Assembly: GCA_007115705.1 (NCBI GenBank)
Contig: QXEO01000382.1
Coordinates: 8,275,318 to 8,339,317, forward strand
Length of the DNA: 64,000 nt
DNA from: Dactylis glomerata
Lineage: Eukaryota; Streptophyta; Magnoliopsida; Poales; Poaceae
Direction of reading: 5' to 3'
The notes under the pieces are model-generated. The model was given only the letters and a program-made list of their open reading frames with translations. It made no database searches and was not told where the DNA came from. Both the position numbers and the translations under genes were made by a program. Below are positions 22,709 to 34,000 of the stretch, one piece after another; positions within the stretch are counted from its first letter, which is position 1, and each line of letters starts with the position of its first letter.

Positions 22709-23302
22709 TCAAGTAATATCAAGTGATGAAGCATTAAGATTAACAGCAGAGATCTTTTCAACAATGAAGGAAAATATGTTGAACTGAGTTTTTGAAAATC
22801 CTTTACGATCACGCTTTGGCACACTACTTTCATTGAAAGGATTTTCAGGGCAAATCCAACTGGAATTCTTTTCCCAAGCATCATGAATTCCTATAAGTTC
22901 ATAAGGTATTGGTACTTTAAAGTCATCAGGCGTACCAACAACCTTTACAGGCGAGCCAAGCTTATTAAACTTCTTAAAAACTTTCCTAGCCTCAATTGCA
23001 ACATCTCTAAATTCTGTGCGCAAGGTTTCTAAGATAAAAGCTTTCTTCTCGGGATCCTCAATTTCATGAAGCTTAAGGAACATGTATTGCATAAAAGGAT
23101 TAAGACTAGCAAACCTAGCTTCTAACATGTGAACTAAATGAGCAGAAGAAACTTCATAGCTAGGAGCTAACTCAACCAAAGACTTTTCCTCAACTTCCTT
23201 ATGCATACTAATGTGATTAAAGAACTCCTCAATGTTGCTTTTGCCAATAATCGAACCACTACCTACTGAGAGGTCCTCCAGAACGTACTTAGGGATCAAC
23301 AT
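22709..23302 (-). CDS. CD 197-residue protein, unrecognised gag-position module
   Basis: An intact frame from ATG (MLIPKYVLEDLS) to a stop 18 bases before the shared 3' UTR. It lies after the CD leader, the position of gag. I recognise no known domain: no CCHC knuckle, no protease DSG/DTG, no RT box. The sequence is charged and apparently helical, with SLNPFMQYMFLKLHEIEDPE in the middle. It shares no visible similarity with the A gag or the G gag except the last residues (NASSLDIT here, NASFDIT in G), which lie at the module boundary. It may be a reduced gag-like protein or an acquired sequence. Being open while neighbouring genes are broken suggests recent selection or youth, but this is inference. 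Confidence 0.6.
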   Translation of the reverse strand: MLIPKYVLEDLSVGSGSIIGKSNIEEFFNHISMHKEVEEKSLVELAPSYEVSSAHLVHMLEARFASLNPFMQYMFLKLHEIEDPEKKAFILETLRTEFRDVAIEARKVFKKFNKLGSPVKVVGTPDDFKVPIPYELIGIHDAWEKNSSWICPENPFNESSVPKRDRKGFSKTQFNIFSFIVEKISAVNLNASSLDIT

Positions 23303-23464
23303 GATAAACTAAAGTAAAGAAATAACAACTACCAAGGATTCTATTTTTTTTTTTGGGTTTTTGATAAAAAGCAATGCAGGTAAAATAAATAAAGTAAAGC
23401 AAAACAATAACAAAGTAAAGGATGTGTGTGCGAAAAACTCCCCTCGCAGAAGTCTTCTCTTCCT
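23303..23464 (-). mobile_element. Leader of CD
   Basis: Noncoding sequence between primer site and frame, with a T-rich run (about 23340-23355 on the plus strand). It is clearly similar to the leader of G but not to that of A. Confidence 0.65.
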
Positions 23465-23481
23465 CCCCGGCAACGGCGCCA
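23465..23481 (-). other. Primer-binding site of CD (tRNA-Asp)
   Basis: The minus strand reads TGGCGCCGTTGCCGGGG ten bases after the LTR. It is identical to the site of A and G. Confidence 0.9.
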
Positions 23482-23491
23482 GAAAATTAGC

Positions 23492-25123
23492 TGCTACTTA
23501 TTGATGGCGCCCAGAAAATTAGCTGCTGGTGCCAAGTTGATGTGAAGCAGACTGTCCTTGTGCGTGGTGGATAACCAGCCCGTTGGGAACCCCAAGAGGA
23601 AGGTATGATGAGTATAGCAGCTAGTCTTCCCTCAGTTAAGAAACCAAGGTTTAATATCGATCAGGAGAGGAGAGACAATGACAACTGAAGGTGATGCGGA
23701 ACCTGCACACACACAATCAAATACTTTGTTCCCAACTTACGATGAGGTTGTCAATCTCACCGGTTTGCTTGAAACAAAGGTTATGAGCGTATCGAGTGGA
23801 AAACAATATAGTATGCGAGTAAAGTAAACAGTGCGAGTAAAGTAAACAGGTGATAGCAATATGATGGAAATAGGACCGGGGTCCACAGTTCACTAGTGGT
23901 GTCTCTCCATAGATAAAATAACATATGCTGGGTAAACAAATTACAGTTGGGCAATTGATAGAATAAAGATAAACGTGATATGTCAAGAAGATCACTATGA
24001 GATTTACTCTGGGCATTACAACAAAATACATAGACCGCCATCCAACTGCATCTATGACTAATAATCCACTCCCAGGGATATCAATCCGAACACCCCAGTA
24101 GTATTAAGTTGCAAACAACAGATAATTGCATTAAGCAAAGTGTGTAATATAAACAAAGCATATGCCCTTGAGCATATGAATGTTGTTTTCTCCCTAGTAG
24201 CAACAGCACATCTACCACCTTAGAGGTTTCTGTCACTCCCCCAGGTGAAATAGAGGCATGAACCCACTATCGAGCATAAATACCCCCTCTTGGAGTCACT
24301 AGCAACTACTCGGCCAAGATAGCTACTAACAACGGAGAGCATGCAAGATCATAAACAACATAGAGATAACAAAAGATATAATTCAGTATAGCAACTTAAT
24401 CATAAACACCAATATTCATCGGATCCCAACAAACCAAACATGTAGAATTACATAACGGTGATCTCAATCATGTAGGGTAGCTCATGAGATCTAAACATGA
24501 AGCACATGGTGGAGAAGACAACCATCTAGCTACTACTATGGACCCATAGTCCAAGGTAGACTACTCACTCATCGCTCCGGAGGCAAGCATGGCGATAAAG
24601 AAGACCTCCAGTGGCGATTCCCCTCTCCGGCAGGGTGCCGGGAAGAGCTTCTGGACCCTCCCGATCTTCGGGTCGACGGCGGCGGCGGATCGCGATGTGT
24701 TCTGGAAATCTGATCGGGTACTTAGGATTTACGCGTCGGGGGGGTCTTTATAGGCAAAGGGGCATCGTCAGAGGAGGAGCCAGGCGCCCTCACGCGGGGC
24801 CCGCGCGGCCAGGGGCCTGGCCGCGCCGCCCCTACGTGTGGGGCCCTGGTGGCCCCCCTCCGGCTCTCCTTCGGATCTCTGGAAGCTTCCGGGTAAAATA
24901 AGACTTCAGGAACTTGTTTCGTCCAATTCCGAGAATATTTCCTGTGTATCACTTCTGAAACACAAAAATAGCAGAAAACAGGGAACTGGCACTGTGGCAA
25001 CTCGTTAATAGGTTAGTTCCGGAAAATGCATAAAAGTGACACTAAGTGTAACGAAACAATAGGCAAATGGTGTAAAAACAAGCATGGAGCATCAAAAATT
25101 ATAGATACGTTGAAGACGTATCA
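23492..25123 (-). repeat. 5' LTR of CD
   Basis: 1632 bp, nearly identical to 1050-2680. It is followed on the plus strand by ACGGC (25124-25128), the partner of the left duplication. Confidence 0.93.
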
Positions 25124-25128
25124 ACGGC

Positions 25129-26716
25129 TAGCGTCTCTAATCTTTGCAAATTCTCATACAATATGAGAATATGTGTCTTACTAAATTATACTCTATCACA
25201 TTGCAACCAAACATTGTTTCAGATATCAAAATATCTTCCACATATGATAGTTTATGAAACAATTCTTTCAGCTCCTAGATAACCTTGATACTAAAAACAA
25301 CTTTTGAATATCAAGGATCATGGAGGCAAGTGTGATACTTAGATACTAACACTGGAATTGTTACTCTTGATTTAATACTACTTATTAAATTTTATCGAGT
25401 AACCAAGGTTTGCTAAAAGTTTGCAATAGGACTTTAAACTTTAGATTGACATTCAAACAATACGATACCAGTTCGTAAAGTTAACATCCAGAATTCTATA
25501 GTTCTATTATCTCAATTATAGCTAATCGCAAGGTAGTAAACGGATGCCAATGCCTACAATAAACTATGCAAATTCACTTTGATTTAGTTCATGATAAATT
25601 GAGTTCTATAATTCAAAATTACTAAGTGAACTCCCACTTAAAAATAACATCCCTCTTAGTTTTCTTAAGTGATTACACGAACCAAATCCACTATACCGCA
25701 ACCGATCATCACGTGCAACGGTATAGTTTCAAAGGCGAACATCACCATGTTTATCATATCAACCATATGACTCATGCTTAACCTTTCGGTTCGTGTTCCG
25801 AGGCCATGTCTGTACATGCTAGGCTCGCCAAGTAGAACCATAACATTCGCGTGTGTAAAACTATCTTACACCCGTCGTATGTGAACGTAGAGTCTGTCAC
25901 ACCCGATCATCACGTGGTGTCTCGAAACGACGAACTTTCTTGACGGTGCATGTTATGGAAGAACACATTTTTATCTTGATGTTTATGTGAGAGGGATCAT
26001 CTTATAATGCTACCGCGCGATCAAATCTAAGCAAAATAAGATGCATAAAAGGATAAACATCACATGTATATATAATGTGATATGATATGGTCCTTCACGC
26101 ATTCGATCTCCATCTTGTGCGTCATGGCATGATCTCCATCATTCCACCGGCGTAGCACCAAGGTTCATGGCGCACCACCTTGGTTGTCTTCCTCCATTAT
26201 AATATATCACTTGGATATATATATTCGGCACGTAGGCCATTTAAATGTAAAGACAACCATATGGCTCCTGCCGGTTGTTTATAACTTACAAAAAGGATCA
26301 TTGCATAGAATTTGTAACATAAACAATTTAACCATATCACATCACATGCCCTGCAAAAACAAGTTAGACGTTTCTAATTTGTCTTGCATATTTTACGTGG
26401 TTTGGGGCTTTCTAGGAAGAACGATTCTTACCTACGAACATGTAACCACAACGGTGATAAAAATATTATTAACAACTCTTTGTAAAATAGATCATAACTA
26501 TAGTGGGAGAAACGTGCACCCACAAAGCCACATATGCCAAAGCATGTCAAGTGTGGGACAAGTCTCGTGAACGCGGTCACGTAAGGTTAGTCTCGGGCAG
26601 CTTCAATCCCACTATGCCACTATGATCCAAAATACAAAATAAATTGCAATAACATGATCATCAACGCCCACATCCACATGTGTTCTAACCGTGCATACCA
26701 ACTACGCATAGAGATG
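25129..26716 (-). mobile_element. Interior of E next to its 5' LTR (noncoding)
   Basis: AT-rich, with no frame longer than background and no recognisable gag or pol motif. It lies directly after the primer site, where gag should begin. The element is either a derivative that lost coding capacity or too decayed to read. Confidence 0.6.
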
Positions 26717-26728
26717 GCTCTGATACCA
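26717..26728 (-). other. Primer-binding site of E (initiator tRNA-Met)
   Basis: The minus strand reads TGGTATCAGAGC, the standard 12-base site complementary to initiator tRNA-Met, one base after the LTR end. Confidence 0.9.
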
Positions 26729-26729
26729 C

Positions 26730-28428
26730 TGATAGGTTCATAGCATAGAAAACAAAAATTTTCCTACGCATGAACACAAAACTAGCCAAGAACATCTATG
26801 AGATGGAAGCAACGGAGACTAACCCTCGAAGACCAGTAGCGGGGATTACGTTCCCGCATAAACGTTGCCGATGGAGAGTCAAAGAAGACGCACGTAGTCG
26901 ACGTAGTCGTTCACTTGACGTAGTCGACGTAGTGGTTCACTTGATGATCACGAGATCGTGTACACGGCGCCACGACTGGCAGCGCCCCCGTGCTCGGTCA
27001 CACGTACGGCTCGTCGTCGACTCCTCCACGCCCTCGGTCCAGCGGGGCAGCGGAAGAAGGGATCCGCTGGACACTCCAACACACACTTCTCCAAGTGTGT
27101 GAAACTCGAACTAACAATCCGGCAGAGCTTCGCTAAGCCAAGATGGATTTTGGGGCAGCAACTTTGCGGGAGAGAGGAAGAACCAATGTGTGTGAAACTT
27201 GGAGGAGAGGGGGGGGGGTTTATAGGGGAGGAGGGGGCAGCCCCCTTGGGGGGTGCGCCGGCCTAGGAGTAGGTCCTCCTCCTCATCATGGTGGTAACCC
27301 CCCCTTCATGTCCTTCATGGTGGTAACCCCCTCATCAACATGAGGTAACCCCCATTTTAATTTTGCATAACATTCATGCTAATTAAAATTCACACTTATT
27401 GATTTAATAAAACATTTTTATTTCTTTAATATTTGTTAATTCATTCAATTAACAAACATTAACAAATACCCCCTTAAGTTATTTCGATATCCCGAAACAG
27501 TTTCGGTGCTTTTCTGAAACAACCCTCATGCTGTCCTATAATTCGATTGGAGTATCATATCCACTCAAAAACGACAGCGAACCTTAAGTGTGTCACCCTA
27601 CGGTTCATGAATAACGTGGACATGATCGAGACTCCTCTCTGATCAATAATCATCAGCGGGATCTGGAAATCCATGATGACTCCCACTTACTCAACGATGA
27701 ATCTAGTGATCGTGTGAACCTTTAATGAACATAGTTAATTCCTTTTGTCTCGCGATATTATTACTTGTCCGAGATCCGATCATTTGGTATCAACCATACC
27801 TAGTTCAATCTCGTTCCCGACAAGTCTCTTTACTCGTTCCGTGATAATGCATTCCCGTGACCTAGTCACATGCTTGCAAGCGATTCCAATGCAATATCAC
27901 CGAGAAGGGCCCAGAGAATATCTTCCCGTCATCGGTCGGACAAATTCCACTCTTGATCCATGAGTCTCAACTAATACTTTCAGAATACCAAAATCAACCT
28001 TTATAATCACCCTATAACGGTGTGACGTTTGATATCATCAAAGCACTCTTCCGGTATCAGTGATTAACATGATCTCATGGTCTGAGGATTAGAACTATTT
28101 CGTATGAGTTTGATATAGCAATGAACTTGATGACTTGATCGTATTGCTAATCTTACTATGGGTGTGAGTGTTCATCACATCATTCTTCTAATGATATGAC
28201 CCCGTTATTAACAACATCCAATGTTCATGATCAGGAAACCTTGATCATCAGTTAATCAACGAGCTAGTATAAAAGAGAGGCTTTACTAGGAACCTTTTTA
28301 GTTTATTAATCACACAAGTATTAATGTTTCTGATTAATACAATTCTAGCATGAGAAATAAACATTTATCATAAACATGGAATATGATAATAACCACTTTA
28401 TTATTGCCTCTCGGGCATATTCCCTTCA
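26730..28428 (-). repeat. 5' LTR of E (Copia-type)
   Basis: 1699 bp. On the minus strand it starts TGAAGGGAATATGCCC at 28428 and ends CCTATCA at 26730. The opening resembles LTRs of Triticeae Copia elements of the Maximus type (from memory, not verified). It has a TATA-like CCTATAAA at 27219-27226 beside a G-run, and a 26-bp tandem duplication at 26893-26944. The partner LTR is outside the window. Confidence 0.8.
26893..26944. repeat. 26-bp tandem duplication in E LTR
   Basis: Two adjacent copies of CGTAGTCGACGTAGTSGTTC plus ACTTGA, differing at one base. Confidence 0.85.
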
Positions 28429-28810
28429 TGAACTATGGACCCCTGTCCAATTTCCTTTACATTGTTACACCGTTTTACTATTACTCGCACTGTTTACTTT
28501 CTCGCATACTACTATTGTTTTCCACTCGATACGCTCATACCTTTGTTTACAGCAAACCGGTGAGATTGACAACCTCATCGTAAGTTGGGAGCAAAGTATT
28601 TGGTTGTGTTGTTTGCAGGTTCCACGTTGCTACTAGTTGAAGACGCACTAACAAGTGTTGTAAACGGCATCCTTGTTGGAGTGTCACGAAGCTAGCAAGC
28701 GTCACCGTTTGGAGTTTGGCTTTTTCCTGGACTGACAAACCTTCTATTCTTACTGAGGGAAAATTTGCTACTGTACTCATCATACCTTCCTCTTGGGGTT
28801 CCCAACTGGG
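28429..28810 (+). mobile_element. M: LTR remnant interrupted by E
   Basis: Plus-strand LTR sequence of the A/CD/G type. It reads from TGAACTATGGACCCC to TTGGGGTTCCCAACTGG, parallel to the reverse complement of 55986-56380 and 1150-1450. Its start was displaced beyond the window by E. Its end is fused to LINE sequence at about 28810, so it is a truncated copy. Confidence 0.75.
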
Positions 28811-28897
28811 TGGTCATCCTGCCGGCATCATTCCTCACCGGCCCAGAAGAAGGCGCGACAACGCTTGTCGATGGCCTCAATGACTCCAGCGGGTAGG
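28811..28897 (-). pseudogene. LINE RT remnant, part 2
   Basis: On the minus strand it encodes AIDKRCRAFFWAGEE, typical of the end of plant LINE RT regions. It continues the frame interrupted at 57973. Between the two parts lies G. Confidence 0.7.
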
Positions 28898-29683
28898 TGA
28901 TAGTGCGTGTTAAGCACCCAGTTGGGAACCCCAAGAGGAAGGTATCAGGAGCACAACAGCAAGTTTCCCTCAGTTGTGAAACCAAGGTTTATCGAACCAG
29001 TAGGAGAAAGCCAAACTTCAGAAGGTGATGCTTGCTAGCTTCACGACACTCCGGACAATGGCGCCAGAAAATGCTGGTGCGTAGTTGACGTAGGAGCTTC
29101 TTCACCTAGCATCAACGTGGAACCTGCACACAACACAACCAAGTACTTTGCCCCAACTTACGATGAGGTTGTCAATCTCACCGGTTTGCTGTAAACAAAG
29201 CATTGAGCGTATCGAGTGGTAAAAGGTAATAGTATGCAAGTAAAAGTAAACAGTGTGAGTAAAAGTAAGACGGTATAGCAATGTAAAGGAAATTAGACCG
29301 GGGTCCACAGTTCACCAGTGGTGTCTTTCCATAAGATAAATAACAACATGCTGGGTAAACAAATTACAGTTGGGCAATTGATAGAATAAAGATAACGTAC
29401 ATATATCATGAGGATCACTATGAGATTCACTCTGGGCATTACGACAAAATACATCGACCGTAATCCAACTGCATCTATGACTAATAATCCACCCTCCGGA
29501 TGTCGTCCGAGCAACCATCGAGTATTAAGTTGCGAACAACGGATAACTGCATTAAGCAAAGTGCATAAAGTAAACAAAGCAAATGTCCTTGGACACAAGA
29601 ATGTTGTTTTGTCCCTAGTGACAACAACACATCTACAACCTTAGAGGTTTCTGTCACTCCCCCAGATTACTAGAGGCATGGAC
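28898..29683 (-). repeat. 3' LTR of G, first part
   Basis: Begins TGATAGTGCGTG, collinear with 54765-55550. It stops at TGGAC (29679-29683), the target duplication of F, and continues at 42379. It contains a TGGCGCCAGAAAAT motif near 29058 that mimics the primer-site region. Confidence 0.9.
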
Positions 29684-30263
29684 TGTCGTGGTTTCGTCAA
29701 CAGATCTGCCATAGAGGTAGGGGTATGGTGGTTTGTGGAAGGGGGTGAACACGGAGGAGCGATCCAGGACGGTGGTAGCACGAGTTTACCCAGCTTCAGA
29801 TCCCGCGACGGTGGCGAGATCCTACGTGCTGCTATAATTCACTATATGGCAACAAGTGCTCGGTTACAATGATGAGGTTGGCTGTTTCGCTATGCGATTG
29901 GCCGTAAGATTGGTCTGATGCCTCCAGGGCTGCTCCACGCCGGGCTTATAAAGGCGCCTGGCGTGGGCTACACGTTGGTACTAGAGCGGATACAACTTGG
30001 AGTCCTAGACTAAGTCCTACACGTGCGCTACAAGGTCACCCGCCATGGGCCATCTTCCGGATCTGCCATTGGCTCGCCGCTAGTAGCCCACCATGGACCT
30101 GTCTCCGGATCCGCCATAAGCGCCTGCGTCTAGTACCGCCGTGCCAACTTCAGCAACTGGGCCGCCCGGTATGGCGAATCCGCCATACCACCCCTGATGG
30201 GCCACCCTAGCTTGCTGATTTAGGACTACGTCGCTGGTATACCTATTTGGTATATCCCCAACA
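29684..30263 (-). repeat. 3' LTR of F
   Basis: 580 bp. On the minus strand it starts TGTTGGGGATATACC and ends CCACGACA. TATA-like CTTTATAAGC (minus) is at 29944-29953. The purine-rich CCTGGGGGCTAC next to it (minus strand of 30264-30276) is the likely polypurine tract. Confidence 0.93.
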
Positions 30264-30633
30264 GTAGCCCCCAGGGAACTTCAAGATTGCCATCTACATC
30301 CGCCATGCTTGCCCTTGATAGGTCATTTCCGCCATAGCTCTTCTTTGCTGGGATGGCGGTCATCTTGATGTTCCTTCTTCCATCTATTAATCCGCCGTAA
30401 ATAACGGATCAAGCGACGTAGTTATCTTAGCGAGATTTTTGGGATCCAGTGGATCATACCGTTGAAATCCGCCGTAAATTTCGGCACACAGTTCCTTCTA
30501 GGGCAAGATTTACAGTGCACACACTGTTTTCACCAAGTTACCTTTTTACCCTCGGACACGTGTCACCAGATTAGGGTTTCTGCGATTAGGATGAGCGGTG
30601 GTGATGGCGGGCACGAATCTCGAGGCCTGGGGT
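30264..30633 (-). mobile_element. F: region between polypurine tract and antisense promoter
   Basis: No gene. It contains several TCCGCCRT/ATGGCGG motifs (near 30300, 30330, 30352, 30388 and 30466). Confidence 0.6.
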
Positions 30634-30643
30634 CTATATATAC
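30634..30643 (+). promoter_or_regulatory. TATA box of F antisense gene
   Basis: CTATATATAC on the plus strand about 207 bases before the ATG at 30850, followed by a pyrimidine-rich stretch suitable for transcription start. It is outside the LTR, as in B. Confidence 0.6.
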
Positions 30644-30849
30644 CCCGGCCTCTCACCCCCAGCCGGTTACCCCTTCATTCACCTCCGTCGCACTCTCTCT
30701 CCTTAGCGCCGCCACGAGAGCTTCGTGATCTCCGACGAGCCGCCGCGGAAGACCTCGCCGCCGGTAGCGTTTTCCGCCACAAACTGGCATCGTCTTCCTC
30801 GTCTTCGCTCGAAATCCTCGAAGTCATTACCGCCACACCACTTGCCTCC

Positions 30850-33800
30850 ATGGAGCCTGAATCACCTCGCGAAGCCTCTAAGTCCGAAGCTGCTGAAGGT
30901 TCTGCGCGGTCCTCGGACACCGAGCCCGCCATGCCCGAAAACTCAGGAGGAGACTGGGACTCCTGCAATCTGAACGAGGAAATTCTATCTTCCTTGGAGC
31001 AAGAAGGCCACATAGCTGCTAATGAATGCTCCAGATGGCGGGTTGAGCCTGATGAAGCAATGCCGGCTCCTTCGGATGAAGAGGTCGTTATGCTGAAGTC
31101 TCATATTGATCGTGGCCTCAGCCTTCCGCCATCCTACTTCCTGAAAGGCGTTCTCCGTCATTACAGGTTACAGCTACACCACATTGCTCCGAATAGCTTC
31201 ACCGCTTTAGCGGGATTCGTCGCGCTATGCGAAGGATATCTGGGTATCAGCCCACGCGGAGATTTATTCCGCTTATATTTTAATATCCGCCATAACCGGG
31301 ACGCGAATGGAGATCCTCGCAATTGCGGATCGATCTCTTTGTTCCTCGGCACGGGAAATCCTACCCCTACATTGTCCCTCACGACTCTGCTAAGGGATGG
31401 CGGGGCTCCTTCTTTTATCTGGCTGACCAGGCACCTCCTGAAACGAAGTTCGGCCTACGGTCATTTACTAATGGCCCCGCCGAGGAGCACGATAGCTAGG
31501 GTGTCATGGATGACTTCACAATGGATGATGAATGCCAATTATGCTCACGGCGGATTTCGAAACTTGTCTTCTCTGGACTGACAGGTGCTGACACCATCCA
31601 CTGCTGGATCTCACGGCGGATTCAGCCTCTTCAATACCGCCCAACCCTGATGTGCGAGTATAGCGGAATAGACGATCCCCAGCGCTATTCCAAAAAGGAA
31701 CTGTCCACTGAAGAGATCGAGCTTCGGATCCGCAACATCATTAAGGTGGGGCGAGATGAGCCTCTGAAGCTAAAAATCCCTATGTATGAGAATGGCAGTT
31801 GTCCAAAGGTAAGTATTTCTCTTTATTCCGCCATAACAGCTAATTTTCCTTGAATGACTTCACATTTCTCCGCAGCTCTCTTCCCTGCCATCCTCTGAGC
31901 TGAGCGGTCTTGTCCGCTATCCACGGACGAAGGATCTCACTGACGATGAGGGCGAGACATCCTCGTCCCCCATAAAGCAGAAGATGGCAGAAGAAGAGGT
32001 GGTGGCGGCTGAACCTATCACGGCGGTTCCTCGCGGTGTTCGCGGTGCTGGCGGACGCATACGTGGGCTAGGCAAGAGGGTCATTTCGCGCCATCCGTCC
32101 CCTGCCCTTAGCGGCCATCTGGACACCGTGCCCGAACACTCCGCCACCATAAATCTGCCATAACGGAAGTAAGTGTAATCATAACTTGCATTCATACCAT
32201 GTATACTTTGACTATTCTAATCTCTGTCTGTCTGCTGTGCACAGAAGGAGAAAGGTTTCTGGCCAGAAACCTCCAAGGACCAAGCCATCCCCTGCCGCCA
32301 TTCCACCTACTCCAGATGCTCCTGCTCACCCAACTGGGCCTTCCACTTCTTCCCAACATGCTAGCAAGATGGCAGATGTTCCAGAGAATACTGGACCACT
32401 AAACCGCCCCACTAAAGGTGCTAAGAAGGTGAGTTTTAGCAGAAAAGCAGTCCAGGTGGATGCAGGGGCTGGGGAGGCTTCAAAGTGGAAGAATAAATCA
32501 GAGGCCCTTTTCCGCCTCAATAATCTACAAGAGGAGGCCAGTAACCATGTATCATCTCCTATGGCAGCATTTGTTCAGAGAACCAGTCTTGTTAAAGAGG
32601 TATGTACTCCCAGTAGCCCCCGAGCGCCATGGCAGATTCGCAAATTTAATCCGCTATGGGGCTCCAAGGTTGACTTCTGTAAGTTTTTAGAATAGCTTAG
32701 CCCTCGAGCGCTGGTAGTTCACACAGTGCTCTATAGAGAACCTTTTTTAATTTTTATACTGAGTAGCCCCCGAGCGTTATGGCGGATGACTATTCGGCAT
32801 AAAGCTCTTAGGAAGACAAAATCAGCATAAGTAGCCCCCGAGCATCATGGCGGATAATCCTTTCTCATGATGCTTCTAAGAGTGACTAAAAAATCAACAT
32901 GAGTAGCCCCCGAGCGTCATGGCGGATTCTATCCATCATGGTGCTCTAAGAGTGACTAACACTTCAAATTTTGCCAGAACTACAAGAAGGTGGTGGAGGA
33001 CCTGGTCCAGGTCGTCAGCTCGCAGGAGAAGGAGCTGGCGGAGAAAAGCGCTCTTGTGGCGGATTTGCGGCAGCAGCTTGAGAATAGCGGTAATCTACCT
33101 TAAGTTTCCTTTATGCTTATTCAATCAATGCTGAGCTGAGAAGATTCCGCCATGCAGACGCTGCCAAGCTCAAGTCCACACTTGAGGGGATGAAGAAAGG
33201 CCATGCCATTGCGATGGATGGGCTGAATGAACAGCTCCGAAAATCGCTGGCTGAAAACGCCACCCTCGAGAGGCAGCTGAAGGACCAGGAGAACCAGGGC
33301 AAGAAGAAGGACAAGGAGATAGCGGATCTCCGCAAAGCCGCCGCTGATTTTGAGAAGCGGCGTGAAGGCTTTAACGAGCTCCTCCATCATTTCCAGGACA
33401 ACTTGCTGGGTACCATTTCTTCTTATAGCGTAAAGTTTCTTCAATTCTATGTTGTGCGTGACGCATCTTCTTTTTCCGCCATGCAGCCGCTTTGGGGCAG
33501 GGCGAGATGGACACTGCTGAGGGCTTGCGCATGGAACTGATGCAGCGAGGAAGGAGCTGTATGGCCTTCTCAGCGCTGGTCGCCAAGCGTGCAGGAGCCT
33601 GCAGATAGCGGGTTCTTCCAACCTCTCCGCCATCGCGCTCACACAAAAGCTTCTGCTGGTGCCAGGGCTGGTGGCGGACTGAAAACTGTCCTCTGCTCGG
33701 GGTGGTGCCAGGACAGCGTTGACCCTGGCGAAGGCCCACTATCCCGAGATGGACCTGGACTAGCTCACCTCCGGCATCCCTGAGAGCAGCGAGGACGGCG

Positions 33801-34000
33801 CGCCGGTGGACGAGGCCGCCATCCGGCAGAGCGTGCTTGGATACGATCAACTGTGTGCCCTTGGCACTCAGTTGAACGTATACTATGAAGCATACGAGCT
33901 GCCAGGGTCGCCCAACCAAGCTTCGTCATCCGCCTCCGCGGGAACTGCAGGTGGTGATGGCGGCGATGAGGTGTCCTCCAAGATTCCGCCATCCTCTTGA
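30850..34000 (+). pseudogene. F antisense spliced gene (Transposase_28-like)
   Basis: Starts at ATG 30850 (MEPESPREASKSEAAEG). The first exon (to 31808) holds the Transposase_28-type run LPPSYFLKGVLRHYRLQLHH and then NSFTALAGFVALCEGYLGIS. Introns with GT/AG borders: 31809-31875, 32169-32244 and 32600-32977, with codon phase continuous across these three. Further exons run from about 32978 to 33089, 33136 to 33408 and 33486 to the stop at 33998-34000. The later exons encode a coiled coil (LNEQLRKSLAENATLERQLK). Damage: a frameshift near 31350, TAG near 31499, TAA at 32161-32163. The layout parallels the antisense gene of B. Product function is unknown. Confidence 0.72.
32600..32977 (+). repeat. 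Intron minisatellite in F antisense gene
   Basis: The unit opens AGTAGCCCCCGAGC, usually followed by an ATGGCGGAT-like box, at about 32612, 32694 (degenerate), 32762, 32830 and 32902. Spacing is 68-82 bp. It fills most of the intron. Read on the sense strand of F, each unit contains CTCGGGGGCTACT, like the polypurine tract. Confidence 0.82.

Larger units (their letters stand above)
1050..25123 (-). mobile_element. CD: non-autonomous gypsy-type LTR retrotransposon, host of A and B
   Basis: Two LTRs of 1631 and 1632 bp, nearly identical by eye, face the minus strand and are flanked by ACGGC. The 5' LTR is at 23492-25123, followed by a tRNA-Asp primer site (23465-23481), a leader, one 197-residue reading frame and a 3' UTR. 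The 3' UTR stops at about 21036. It resumes only at 3008-2681 next to the 3' LTR. Against the related G element about 0.9 kb of UTR is missing; in its place sits the A/B block. No protease, RT or integrase is present, so the element is non-autonomous. Confidence 0.9.

Noticed and set aside
26184..26570. 128-residue plus frame in the E interior
   Set aside because: Low-complexity, no homology that I can see, no promoter or context; probably chance.
30598..31581. Host gene in the left part of F
   Set aside because: It lies between the LTRs of F, has the Transposase_28-type domain and parallels the antisense gene of B, so it belongs to the transposon.
32600..32977. CRISPR-like spaced repeats
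   Set aside because: Units are imperfect, spacers are similar to each other, and the sequence is a plant transposon intron.
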